Below are positions 35,313-43,229 of a stretch of DNA of 45,864 nucleotides, piece after piece; the first letter of the stretch is position 1; each line of letters begins with the position of its first letter. The notes under the pieces were generated by a model, which worked only from the letters and a program-made list of their open reading frames with translations, did not search any database and was not told the origin of the DNA. This stretch comes from JBFFXF01 sp041569895 (GTDB taxonomy: Bacteria; Planctomycetota; UBA8108; JACQVS01), in assembly GCA_041569895.1 (NCBI GenBank), contig JBFFXF010000017.1, positions 1 to 45,864 of the forward strand, in the 5' to 3' direction. The position numbers were made by a program, and so were the translations under genes.

Positions 35313-37034
35313 TCAGCCGAGCGGCGGCCGGCGGCGGTGGAATCCCGTCGCCTTCTGGTAGGCCCGCGCCACCGACAGCAGGTCGGTCTCGCCGAAGAGC
35401 CGCCCCGTGAATGTGATCGACGTCGGCACCTCGACGCCGTCGCGTCCGTTCCTGAACCCGTTCGGCAAGACGACGGTCGGATGTCCGGTGAAGTTGGTCA
35501 GCGTCAGGTCTCGCCGGCGCACATCGACGTAGGCATCGACTCGCTCCATGGCGCGCTCCATCGCGTCCATCAGTCGCCGTCGCACGCGGTTCGCGCGGAT
35601 GTAATCGACCGCGGTCGTGAACCGGGCGCGACGGAAGATGCCCGGCCACGCGTTCAACCCCTCGGTGATCCCCTCACGCGTCAGCGCATCGAACGACGCC
35701 GCCGCCTCGGCGTCGAGAATCAGGCGGAGCGCCTCGACCGGGTGCCCGTCAGGCAGCTCGAAGGGCACGAGCTGGACGCCGATCTCGCGCAGCACGGCGA
35801 GCTCGCGGCTTCCCTCCATGTCGCCGAAGAAGCCAACGCGCAGATCGCGGAGCGAGCGCGCCGGAGGCCAGTCGAAGGGACGATCGACGGCCGCCGGGTC
35901 GAGCCCGTCGGCGCCGTGGATGGCCGCGAAGACGAGCGCGCAGTCCTCGACGGTCCTGGCGATCGGCCCCACCTTGTCCATGCTCCACGCGAGCGCCATG
36001 CACCCGTGGCGACTGACGCGTCCGAACGTCGGCCGCAACCCGGTGACGCCGCACCGGGTGCACGGGGAGACGATGCTTCCGAGCGTCTCGGTGCCGATGG
36101 CGAAGCCGACGAGCCCCGCGGCCGTCGCACTGGCCGATCCGGCGGAGGAGCCGCTCGATCCCTGCTCGGTGTTCCACGGGTTGCGGGTCATGCCGCGAAA
36201 CCAGCGGTCGCCCATCGCCAGCGCGCCGAGCGACAGCTTCGCGACCATCACCGCCCCGGCCTCGTCGAGTCGCCGGGCGACGGTCGCCGTGGCGTCGATC
36301 ACCTGATCCCGGTACGGCGTCGCTCCCCACGTCGTCCGCGTGCCCGGGTACGCCATCAGGTCCTTGGCGCCCCAGGGCACGCCGTGCAGCGGACCGCGGC
36401 GCTTTCCAGCGGCGAGCTCGCGGTCGGCGCGCTCGGCCTGCTCGAGGGCGATGTCCTCGGTGTAGCTGACGACGCAGAGCAGCTCCGGATCGTGGCGTCG
36501 CAGCCGCTCGAGCGAGAGCTTCGCGAGCTCGACCGCCGACACCCGGCGCGTCCGCAGGAGCCGCGAGACCTCGGCCACGGAGAGGAAGGCGAGATCCTCG
36601 TCCGACGCGGGACGCCCCGGCGGCGGCGAATCGGTCGGCGGCGACTCGGGCGGCGGCGACTCGGGCTCGCCCGGCGGCGCGGGCGTGTCGCGGCGAGTGG
36701 CAGGCGGCGGCGCGTTCGACTCCGCGGTGCGGAAGAGGAGCGCCGGCGGCACGTCGTTCCCGAGCGGCACATCGCGCAGGGCCTCAACGTCGCGCAGCGC
36801 GCGCGACAGACCTCGTGCGACGCCCTGTCGTTCCTCGTCGTCGAGCTCGATCCCCGCGATCCACTCGGCATCGCGGATCATCTCCTCGGTCACCTGTCCC
36901 GCCGCGACGGCGCTGACGGCGAGCGCGCGCCGAAACGCCACCGTGCCGATGCCGAGACCGGCGATCACGCCGAGCGCCTCGCGTCGCCGGAGCCCCGACC
37001 CCTCACCACCACCACTCGATCGCTGCATGCCCAT
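35313..37034 (-). CDS. Exported amidase-signature hydrolase
   Basis: A protein of 573 residues. The N-terminus has a Tat-like motif and helix (LRRREALGVIAGLGIG), then a helical segment and a Pro-rich linker. The amidase-signature domain carries the Lys of GVPWGAKDLM, the GSSGSSAGSASA loop with cis-Ser and nucleophile Ser, and IGTETLGSIVSPC. This Ser-cisSer-Lys class hydrolyses amides such as Asn/Gln-type, peptide or xenobiotic amides; the paralogue cannot be fixed. In several planctomycete-like genomes related proteins are exported (recalled, not checked). GGGAGG lies 3 nt before ATG 37034 and 9 nt before ATG 37028, so either may be used. Repeat array E lies immediately upstream, in its presumed promoter or leader. 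Confidence 0.88.
   Translation of the reverse strand: MGMQRSSGGGEGSGLRRREALGVIAGLGIGTVAFRRALAVSAVAAGQVTEEMIRDAEWIAGIELDDEERQGVARGLSRALRDVEALRDVPLGNDVPPALLFRTAESNAPPPATRRDTPAPPGEPESPPPESPPTDSPPPGRPASDEDLAFLSVAEVSRLLRTRRVSAVELAKLSLERLRRHDPELLCVVSYTEDIALEQAERADRELAAGKRRGPLHGVPWGAKDLMAYPGTRTTWGATPYRDQVIDATATVARRLDEAGAVMVAKLSLGALAMGDRWFRGMTRNPWNTEQGSSGSSAGSASATAAGLVGFAIGTETLGSIVSPCTRCGVTGLRPTFGRVSRHGCMALAWSMDKVGPIARTVEDCALVFAAIHGADGLDPAAVDRPFDWPPARSLRDLRVGFFGDMEGSRELAVLREIGVQLVPFELPDGHPVEALRLILDAEAAASFDALTREGITEGLNAWPGIFRRARFTTAVDYIRANRVRRRLMDAMERAMERVDAYVDVRRRDLTLTNFTGHPTVVLPNGFRNGRDGVEVPTSITFTGRLFGETDLLSVARAYQKATGFHRRRPPLG
36621..36665. repeat. 15-bp tandem repeat in the amidase linker
   Basis: Three 15-bp units of CGGCGGCGACTCGGG (one with changes) encode, on the minus strand, the repetitive Pro/Ser/Glu-rich linker ESPPPESPPTDSPPP between the N-terminal helix region and the amidase domain. 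Confidence 0.85.
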
Positions 37035-37047
37035 TCGCCTCCCCTCG

Positions 37048-37088
37048 GTACCCGTTCCCGTTCCCGTACCCGTTCCCGTTCCCGATTC
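37048..37088. repeat. CGG-N3 word array E, short
   Basis: On the minus strand the units read CGGGAA, CGGGAA, CGGGTA, CGGGAA, CGGGAA, CGGGTA, directly preceding the amidase ribosome site. It has the same hexamer words as the gene-proximal ends of arrays B and C. Confidence 0.9.
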
Positions 37089-37227
37089 GCCGCTCGGAAA
37101 CGCCAGCGGACAGATGACCCACGACACAGTTCGCGTACTCCGCCCGCATCGTAGACGACCGCCCGCGCCGCGCACAACCACGCGCCGGCCGGGGACGGAT
37201 CGGATGGATCACCATGTCGAGTTCGGC

Positions 37228-37233
37228 TATAAT
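37228..37233 (+). promoter_or_regulatory. TATAAT -10 box upstream of the larB operon
   Basis: A perfect TATAAT hexamer 62 nt before the larB start in otherwise GC-rich DNA. The -35 position holds TGGATC at 17-bp spacing, a weak match. Likely promoter of larB-nnrD-pyrK-like. Confidence 0.5.
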
Positions 37234-37295
37234 CTCTCTTTCGTGTCCTGTCCCGGAACAGCGAGCGCGAAGGTGGTGCGCTCCATAGAGGCCGC

Positions 37296-38051
37296 ATGTC
37301 CCCCGACCGGATTCGCAAGCTCCTGGAGGAGGTCCAGCGCGGCGCGAAGTCCGTTGACGACGCGCTCAGGTCGCTCCGCCTCGCTCCGTTCGAGGAACTC
37401 CCCTTCGCGCGGGTCGACTCGCACCGCGGCGTGCGCTGCGGCTTCCCCGAGGTGATCTACTGCCAGGGCAAGACGCCCGCTCAGGTCGGTCGGATCGCCG
37501 GCTCGATCCTCGAGCACTCCGAGACTCTCCTCGCGACACGAGCGGACCGTGAGCACTTCGACGCCGTGCGGGAGCTCGCCGCGGATGCCCAGTTCCACGA
37601 GGATGCGCGCTGCATCACGGTGGAGCGTCCTCCCTGCGAGCGCGCCGGACGGGTCGTCGTCGTCAGCGCCGGGACGGCCGACATGCCGGTCGCCGAGGAA
37701 GCGCGCGTCACGGCCGACGTCATGGGCGCTCGCGTCGAGACGATCTACGACGCCGGCGTCGCGGGCATCCACCGGCTTCTGCACGACACCGATCGCATCA
37801 TGGACGCCAACTCGATCGTCGTCGTGGCCGGCATGGAGGGCGCGCTCGCGAGCGTCGTCGGCGGTCTCGCGGACGTGCCGGTGGTCGCCGTGCCGACGAG
37901 CTTCGGCTACGGCGCGAGCTTCGGAGGGCTCGCCCCGCTGCTGACCATGCTCAACAGCTGCGCTGCCGGCGTCTCCGTCGTCAACATCGACAACGGCTTC
38001 GGCGCCGGCTACATCGCGGCGCTGATCAATCGCCGGCTGGAGCGCTCGTGA
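37296..38051 (+). CDS. larB: Nickel pincer cofactor biosynthesis protein LarB
   Basis: A protein of 251 residues. The N-terminal part (RIRKLLEEVQRGAKSVDDAL) and the C-terminal AIR-carboxylase-like domain with VVSAGTADMPVAEEA, GMEGALASVVGGL and PTSFGYGASFGGLAPL match LarB. LarB carboxylates the pyridinium ring of nicotinic acid adenine dinucleotide and hydrolyses it to the dicarboxylate mononucleotide, the first step toward the nickel pincer nucleotide of lactate racemase-type enzymes. LarC and LarE are not in this window. GAGG lies 4 nt before the ATG. Its stop overlaps the nnrD start (GTGA), so the two are translationally coupled. Confidence 0.93.
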   Translation: MSPDRIRKLLEEVQRGAKSVDDALRSLRLAPFEELPFARVDSHRGVRCGFPEVIYCQGKTPAQVGRIAGSILEHSETLLATRADREHFDAVRELAADAQFHEDARCITVERPPCERAGRVVVVSAGTADMPVAEEARVTADVMGARVETIYDAGVAGIHRLLHDTDRIMDANSIVVVAGMEGALASVVGGLADVPVVAVPTSFGYGASFGGLAPLLTMLNSCAAGVSVVNIDNGFGAGYIAALINRRLERS

Positions 38052-38989
38052 CCGGTTCCACGGGGGACGGCCCTGCGTCCAGCGGTTCTGCGCTCGATGG
38101 CGTGACGCTGCCGGGCGTGACGCTGCCGGGCGCGACGCGCGTCACCGAGGTGCCGGAGCTCGAGCCAAGGCCTCTCGACTCGCACAAGGGAACGTTCGGC
38201 CACGTCCTCATCGCGGCCGGATCGCGATTCATGCCGGGGGCGGCGGTGCTGTCCGCGAGCGCGGCCTATCGGATGGGCGCCGGCCTGGTCACCGTGCTGA
38301 CGGACACGGACGTTATTCCGCTGGTCGCGCCGAGCGTGGTCGAGGCGGTGTTCACCGACTGGACGGCGATCGGCGAGAAGCTGGCCATCGGCGAGCCGCT
38401 CGAGTTCGACGCGATGCTCGTCGGTCCCGGACTCGGGACAGTCGGACGTGGCCGCCTGGTGTTCGATCTCATGCGCGCCGCGCCCTGCCCGGTGGTCATC
38501 GACGCCGACGCGCTCAACCTCGTGGCGCAGTCACCCGGCGAGACGCTGCCGTCCGATCCGATCTGGACGCCCCATCCGGGCGAGCTCCGCCGTCTCTCGG
38601 GTCGCACGCCGAAAGGCGACGAGGAGAGGCTGGCGGCCGCGCGCGCCTTCGTCGAGGAGCGCGGCGGGGTGATTGTCCTCAAGGGGCATCACACGATCGT
38701 CATGGACAGGAAGCGCTGGGCGATCAACGAGACCGGCAACCCCGGCATGGCGACGGCCGGATCGGGTGACGTGCTCGCGGGCGCCATCGTCGCGCTCCTC
38801 GGGCAGGGACTCGATCGATTCGACGCGGCGCTCGTCGCGACGCAGGTCCACGGTCTGGCGGGCGACTTCGCGGCGGGATACTGTGGCGAGCCGGGTCTCG
38901 TCGCGAGCGACATCGTCGACGCCCTGCCCCATGGCCTCATGGAGCTCTACGAGCTGGAAGACGAAGACGGAGAGAAGGAAGGGGAGTGA
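38048..38989 (+). CDS. nnrD: ADP/ATP-dependent NAD(P)H-hydrate dehydratase (NnrD/CARKD)
   Basis: A ribokinase-fold enzyme of 313 residues. The domain begins at LDSHKGTFGHVLIAAGS; VGPGLGT, WTPHPGEL, VLKGHHTIV and the catalytic GNPGMATAGSGDVLAG are all intact. It dehydrates damaged S-NAD(P)HX back to NAD(P)H. The epimerase partner NnrE, often fused at the N-terminus, is absent. Instead about 40 N-terminal residues contain a 15-bp repeat and no recognisable domain. GTG start 38048 overlaps larB by 4 bp; no other start fits better upstream of the domain. The C-terminal tail is very acidic (ELEDEDGEKEGE). Confidence 0.93.
   Translation: MTGSTGDGPASSGSALDGVTLPGVTLPGATRVTEVPELEPRPLDSHKGTFGHVLIAAGSRFMPGAAVLSASAAYRMGAGLVTVLTDTDVIPLVAPSVVEAVFTDWTAIGEKLAIGEPLEFDAMLVGPGLGTVGRGRLVFDLMRAAPCPVVIDADALNLVAQSPGETLPSDPIWTPHPGELRRLSGRTPKGDEERLAAARAFVEERGGVIVLKGHHTIVMDRKRWAINETGNPGMATAGSGDVLAGAIVALLGQGLDRFDAALVATQVHGLAGDFAAGYCGEPGLVASDIVDALPHGLMELYELEDEDGEKEGE
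38101..38138 (+). repeat. 15-bp tandem repeat near the nnrD start
   Basis: CGTGACGCTGCCGGG occurs twice exactly and a third time in part (CGCGACGC), in frame, giving VTLPG-VTLPG-AT in the N-terminal extension of NnrD. Confidence 0.93.
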
Positions 38990-38994
38990 AACCG

Positions 38995-39900
38995 ATGTCC
39001 GTGCACCGCGAGGCGCTGCCGGAGTACTCGAAGCGAGCCGTTCCGCGCGCCGGCCGCTCGCGCGTTGTCTTCAACAGGAACGTCGGGCCGGGATGGTATC
39101 TCCTGCGGCTCGAGGAGCCGTCGATCGCCCGCGAGTCGGAGCCTGGCCGTTTCGTGCAGATCCTCTGCGCCGAGCCCGGCGCCCTCGACCCGCTGCTGCG
39201 CCGGCCGTTCAGCGTCTACGACGCGGACCCCGACGCGGGCACGTACGACATCCTCTACATCGTCACCGGTCGCGGCACGCGGTGGATGGCGTCGCTCCCC
39301 GGAGACGGTCGTGACGCCGCAGGGCGCGACGTGACGGTCGATGTGATCGGTCCGTTCGGCAACCGGTTCACGACACCGGAGCCCCGGACGACCGCCGTGC
39401 TCGTGGCGGGGGGCGTCGGAGTCGCGCCTCTCTACTTCTTCGCGCGCGAGCTCTGCGAACGGCCGGATCGCCCCGAGATCATCCTCTGCATGGGCGCGAG
39501 GTCGTCGCCGCAGCTCCAGGGGATCGACGAGTTCCGGGCGTTGCCGATCCGCTGCGAGGTGGCGACCGACGACGGCTCGGAGGGCTTTCACGGCGTCGTG
39601 ACGGCGCTCCTCGACCGGTTGCTCGACACCGATCTCGCCGGAGTCGGAGACCGGTTGCGCGTCTTCGGGTGCGGGCCGACGGGAATGAACGAGAGCCTGC
39701 GCGCGCTCGCCGTCGATCGAGGGCTCCCGTGCGAGATCTGCCTCGAGTCCTACATGGCGTGCGGCTTCGGGATCTGCTTCGCCTGCGTCGCGCCGATCGC
39801 GAAGAAGGTGGGCGGCGAGCTGTACAACCGCCGGACGTGCCTCGAGGGACCCGTGTTCGACGCCAGGCTGATCGGCGCGGGGCTCGGGGCGACACACTGA
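38995..39900 (+). CDS. PyrK-type FAD/[2Fe-2S] electron-transfer subunit (dihydroorotate dehydrogenase family)
   Basis: A protein of 301 residues of the ferredoxin-NADP reductase superfamily. The FAD-binding RRPFSVYD, the NAD-binding AGGVGVAPLYFFARELCE and the C-terminal cluster Cys256, Cys261, Cys264 and Cys282 (CGFGICFAC...RRTC) match PyrK. PyrK passes electrons between NAD and the PyrDB dehydrogenase. No pyrD lies in the window, so the partner may be elsewhere or may differ. ATG 38995 is chosen because GGGGAG lies 8 nt upstream; the in-frame GTG at 38986 is too close to it. It is third in the larB-nnrD operon, 5 bp after nnrD. Confidence 0.85.
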   Translation: MSVHREALPEYSKRAVPRAGRSRVVFNRNVGPGWYLLRLEEPSIARESEPGRFVQILCAEPGALDPLLRRPFSVYDADPDAGTYDILYIVTGRGTRWMASLPGDGRDAAGRDVTVDVIGPFGNRFTTPEPRTTAVLVAGGVGVAPLYFFARELCERPDRPEIILCMGARSSPQLQGIDEFRALPIRCEVATDDGSEGFHGVVTALLDRLLDTDLAGVGDRLRVFGCGPTGMNESLRALAVDRGLPCEICLESYMACGFGICFACVAPIAKKVGGELYNRRTCLEGPVFDARLIGAGLGATH

Positions 39901-40030
39901 GGCGACCAGGTATCTGGTCGAGGTCGACGACACGGCGGTCGACCGGAACGCCCCCGCCAAGCCGTGTTTCCCCTCGAGCAAGAATACTCCGCGCTCCACG
40001 GGCCGGCAAACCGGCGAGCGATAATCCCCG

Positions 40031-40059
40031 CGGCGCCGCGTGACACGAGCGCGGCGCCG
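40031..40059. terminator. GC-only hairpin between convergent genes
   Basis: GGCGCCGCG (40032-40040) pairs with CGCGGCGCC (40050-40058) around a 9-nt loop, extended by one more C-G pair. It lies between the PyrK-like gene (plus, ends 39900) and the nuclease-fold lipoprotein gene (minus, ends 40071), where a bidirectional terminator is expected. It has no T-tract, so its activity is uncertain. Confidence 0.45.
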
Positions 40060-40070
40060 TTCGCGCCGTG

Positions 40071-41585
40071 TCACTCGAGCTCGACGTCGACGACGATCGG
40101 CGCGTGGTCGCTCGCCAGCAGCGCGTCGGGCGTGTCGATCACCCACGCTCCCGAGATCGGCAGCGCGCCGTCGGAGACGAGCACGTAGTCGAGCCGCCCC
40201 GGGACGAACGGCAGCCGCGGGTCGGCCCAGGTGGTGCCGTCGCGCCCGTCGAGCCGCAAGGGGTGGAGCACCTGGAGATCCGAGCCGTCGACGTCGGCGC
40301 CGGCGAGCAGGAGCTCGAGCGGGCGCGGCCCGCCGACCAGATTGACATCGCCCGCGACGACGACCCCGTCGAACCGCGAGCGTTCGAGCGCCCGGCGCAC
40401 CGCGTCGTTGATCAGCGTCGCCTCGACGAGTCGGGTCTCGTCCTCGGGACTGCCGATCCTCCCGCAACACCGCAGGTGAATCGAGACGACGAGCAGACGC
40501 TGCGGCCCGGCCGTCACCGCGGCGCCCAGAACGCGGAGCTCGCGATCGGGACGATCCGGATACGGGATCAGGGACAGCTCCTCGACCGGACGCAACGGCA
40601 GGCGCGAGGCGATGGCGCACCGGAGCGGACCACCGCCGGAGCCGAAGAGCGCCGTCCACCGCGAGTCACGACGCGGCACTCTCTCGTTGAGGAACGACTC
40701 GATGGCCGCGGCGGAATCGCCATCGGTCATCTCCTGGAGCAGGATCACCTCCGGATCGATGCCGTTCAGCGCGCGCGCGAAGACATGCGGCTTCCGGAGC
40801 AACGACCCGAACTCGACGTTCCACGTCACCAGGCGCAGCGCGCCGGTCGTGCGTGGCGGCGGCGTCACCGGGCGTGGCGCGGCGAGGGGCTCCACCGGGC
40901 CGAGCGACCGGGAGAACACCTCGGTCTCGTCCACGACGCGGCCGTCAGCGGTCAACGCCGCGAGCCGCGCGCGCAGCTCGCTGCCGGCGAAGAGGGCTCG
41001 CGTTCCCGGCAGCGACGAGCCGCGTCGCATGCGGAGCTCGATGGTCCGCGACGCATGGGTCGGCGCGATGACGAGACCGACGGCGGCGTGGCCCCGGACC
41101 CCGCCGAGCTCTGGCTCCCCATCCAGCTCGCCCGGCATCACGGCGACGCCCCCCGGTGATCGACCGGGCTCCCGGGCGGGCGCGGTGAACCGCACCGAGA
41201 TGTCGACGCCGTCGAGACCGCGACGACGCGCCCCGGTCGCCGGATCGCCGTCGGCGTCCAGCGCCAGCTCGAGGAAGCCATCGAGGACCTGGACGTTGAC
41301 CTCGCGGCCGAGATCGATCAGGAAATAGACCGAGGACCCATCCGCCGTGACCCGGACGGCGCCGATGTCGACCTCCGCGCCCGGCGCATCGCCGGCGTCG
41401 TCGACAACCGCCTCGATATCCGACCAGTCGCCGGTCGCCCCGTCGAGCACGATGGCGACCCCGGAGCCGCCCTCCGGCCCGGGCTGCTCGTCACGCGGCG
41501 TGCATCCGGACAATCCGGACAATCCGGACACCACGCAGGCGCAGATCGGGGCGACGAAGACCGCGACGAGTGTTCGATCGGGCAT
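40071..41585 (-). CDS. Lipoprotein with CBM9/DOMON-like and endonuclease/exonuclease/phosphatase domains
   Basis: A protein of 504 residues with a lipoprotein signal ending LSGLSGC (lipobox Cys), so it is membrane-anchored outside the cytoplasm. Residues of about 35-200 resemble a CBM9/DOMON-like beta-sandwich (VLDGATGDWSDIEAVVDDAGD, VYFLIDLG). The C-terminal half is an endonuclease/exonuclease/phosphatase fold: LRLVTWNVEF, ILLQEM, VVSIHLRC, VVAGDVNL, RLDYVLVSD and ASDHAPIVVDV supply the Asn, Glu, His and Asp metal and catalytic residues. The substrate could be nucleic acid or a phosphodiester or phospholipid. ATG 41585 is chosen because it gives the compact lipoprotein signal; an upstream in-frame start at 41633 adds 16 residues. 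Confidence 0.85.
   Translation of the reverse strand: MPDRTLVAVFVAPICACVVSGLSGLSGCTPRDEQPGPEGGSGVAIVLDGATGDWSDIEAVVDDAGDAPGAEVDIGAVRVTADGSSVYFLIDLGREVNVQVLDGFLELALDADGDPATGARRRGLDGVDISVRFTAPAREPGRSPGGVAVMPGELDGEPELGGVRGHAAVGLVIAPTHASRTIELRMRRGSSLPGTRALFAGSELRARLAALTADGRVVDETEVFSRSLGPVEPLAAPRPVTPPPRTTGALRLVTWNVEFGSLLRKPHVFARALNGIDPEVILLQEMTDGDSAAAIESFLNERVPRRDSRWTALFGSGGGPLRCAIASRLPLRPVEELSLIPYPDRPDRELRVLGAAVTAGPQRLLVVSIHLRCCGRIGSPEDETRLVEATLINDAVRRALERSRFDGVVVAGDVNLVGGPRPLELLLAGADVDGSDLQVLHPLRLDGRDGTTWADPRLPFVPGRLDYVLVSDGALPISGAWVIDTPDALLASDHAPIVVDVELE
41505..41531. repeat. 9-bp tandem repeat in a lipoprotein signal peptide
   Basis: TCCGGACAA occurs twice and then as TCCGGACAC. On the minus strand it encodes SGLSGLSG directly before the lipobox Cys, so repeat expansion has extended the end of the signal peptide. 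Confidence 0.9.
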
Positions 41586-41672
41586 GGTGGCCGGATTCTG
41601 GCTGGTGATGGGATCGATTGCAATGGGGAGCACGCCGCGGTCGCTCGGAGGTCTTGCTGTCAGACGATTGAT

Positions 41673-41701
41673 AAGGAAGGCAGGATCTTCCTGCTTTCCT
41701 T
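41673..41701. terminator. 13-bp hairpin downstream of the serine hydrolase gene
   Basis: AAGGAAGGCAGGA pairs with TCCTGCTTTCCTT around a TCT loop, with one G-U pair in RNA. It lies 70 nt beyond the stop of the minus-strand serine hydrolase and upstream of the next minus-strand gene, so it could terminate or attenuate transcription. A TGCTTTCCTGCCG-type direct repeat follows at about 41692-41719. No strong U-run follows on the minus strand. Confidence 0.45.
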
Positions 41702-41770
41702 GCCGTGCTTTCCTGCCGTCAGAGTCTCGCTGGCGGAGTCGAGCAGGCGTTCCGGGTACGGAACCGGGAA

Positions 41771-43006
41771 TCAGTCGTCCGACGGCAGATACTCACCGAT
41801 CAAGACGCCCACCGCTTCATCGCAGGCGAGCTCTGCGGATTCGCTGCCGAGGTTGGTTGCGGCGAAGATCGCGGCGTTGCGCTTCGGGGCGATCCACACC
41901 ACGGCGTACCAGCGGCGGTTCGATCCGCTGTGCACCAGGACGCGTCCTCCGGCCCACTTGCGCTCGGCGACCTGCCAGCCGAGGGCGTAGCCGCCCTCCG
42001 GGGCGTGCAGGAGCCGGAAGGTCGCCGGGTCGAGCAGGAGCCCGCCCGCGCCGCGCGCGCCACGGAGGTGGAGCGAGATGAACTTCGCCCAGTCGACGAG
42101 CGAGCAGTGGAAGGTGCCGGCGGGGCCGATCACCGACGGGTTGTCCGCGCCGGGGCCGGGGCGGACCGGGCGCGGCCGGCCGCCGAGAAAGGTGATCAGG
42201 GGCGGCAGGTGCCCGCGTGGCTGATCGATGGTGTCGGGCGAGCCGGGCGCTCCGAAGCCGTACCGCTCCATGCCGAGCGGCTCGCACAGCCGCTCGCGCA
42301 TCAGGTCCTCCCAGCTGGCGCCCGCGGCCTGCTCGAGCATGGCGCCCGTGACGGTGTAGCCGAGGTTCGAGTAGGCGAAGAACTCGCCCGGATCGCCGAC
42401 CGGCTTCTGGCGCAGCACGATCGGCACCGCGGCGACGCGACGCGCGCGCTCCGAGCCGCTCAGGGCGACGACGGCGGTCCAGGTCAGCAACGGCGGGTCG
42501 CGATCCTCGGGAAGGCCGCTGCGGTTGGCGAGGAGCTGTCTGAGCGTGACGCCGAGATACGAGGGCTCGACACCGCTGCCGCGGAGGTCCGGGAAGACGT
42601 CGCCGATCGTCGTGCTCCAGGTGATCGTCCCCTCCTCGACGAGCACCGCCGCGACCGTCGCCGTCATCGCCTTCGTGCACGAGCCGAGATGGAAGCGGTC
42701 GGTGATCTCGACGCGCACGTCGGACCCGGCCTGTCGGACTCCGGTGACGCCGATGGCGACGAGCTCGCCGCCGCGAACGAAACCGCCACCGAGGCCCGGC
42801 ACTCCATGCCGCTCGCGGATCGGCTCGAGCAGGTGATCGACACGCTCGGCCCCCGCGGGCGTGCCGTCGGTCACGACCGTCACCGGCGACGTGCCGCTCG
42901 ACGACACCGGCTCCCCGGACGACGGAGCCAGCCCGCCACGCCCGGCCTGACAGCCGACGAGTGCGTGCAGCAGGACGACCGCGATGAGACCCGTCCACGG
43001 TCCCAT
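41771..43006 (-). CDS. Serine hydrolase lipoprotein (class C beta-lactamase/D-peptidase fold)
   Basis: A protein of 411 residues with a lipoprotein signal (VVLLHALVGC). The three beta-lactamase-family elements are present: S-x-x-K as SCTK (Ser109, Lys112), Y-x-N as YSN (212-214), and HSG in VLVHSGSN in place of KTG. That set is usual for esterase EstB, D-aminopeptidase and other serine hydrolases of this fold rather than for a true antibiotic-inactivating enzyme. The substrate is unknown; peptidoglycan peptides or esters are candidates. ATG 43006 gives the shortest convincing signal peptide. Array D lies immediately upstream. Confidence 0.88.
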   Translation of the reverse strand: MGPWTGLIAVVLLHALVGCQAGRGGLAPSSGEPVSSSGTSPVTVVTDGTPAGAERVDHLLEPIRERHGVPGLGGGFVRGGELVAIGVTGVRQAGSDVRVEITDRFHLGSCTKAMTATVAAVLVEEGTITWSTTIGDVFPDLRGSGVEPSYLGVTLRQLLANRSGLPEDRDPPLLTWTAVVALSGSERARRVAAVPIVLRQKPVGDPGEFFAYSNLGYTVTGAMLEQAAGASWEDLMRERLCEPLGMERYGFGAPGSPDTIDQPRGHLPPLITFLGGRPRPVRPGPGADNPSVIGPAGTFHCSLVDWAKFISLHLRGARGAGGLLLDPATFRLLHAPEGGYALGWQVAERKWAGGRVLVHSGSNRRWYAVVWIAPKRNAAIFAATNLGSESAELACDEAVGVLIGEYLPSDD

Positions 43007-43029
43007 GCCCGAAGTCACTCCCACTCTCG

Positions 43030-43203
43030 TCCTCTGTCTCGGAGTCGGAGTCGGAATCGGATCTCGGACATCGGCATCGGAATCGGCATCGGACATCGGC
43101 ATCGGATCTCTGTCTCTGGTCTCGGCATCGGCATCCGACTCGAACCCGAAAACGCCGCCGAACCCGAAGGCGATCGAGGACGAGGACGAGCACGAGCACG
43201 AAG
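43030..43203. repeat. CGG-N3 word array D
   Basis: On the plus strand the units read CGGAGT, CGGAGT, CGGAAT, then CGGATCT, CGGACAT and CGGCAT in alternation, interrupted by CTCTGTCTCTGGT and ending with GAGGAC and GAGCAC. It lies between the aminotransferase stop (43230) and the serine hydrolase start (43006), both on the minus strand. The words are more mixed and less homogenised than in arrays B and C. Confidence 0.88.
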
Positions 43204-43229
43204 GACTGATCTCCAGATCCCGAATCATA

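Noticed and set aside
41771..43006. Antibiotic-resistance beta-lactamase
   Set aside because: The SCTK/YSN/HSG set and lipoprotein anchor fit the broad serine hydrolase/esterase group. Nothing indicates beta-lactam hydrolysis.
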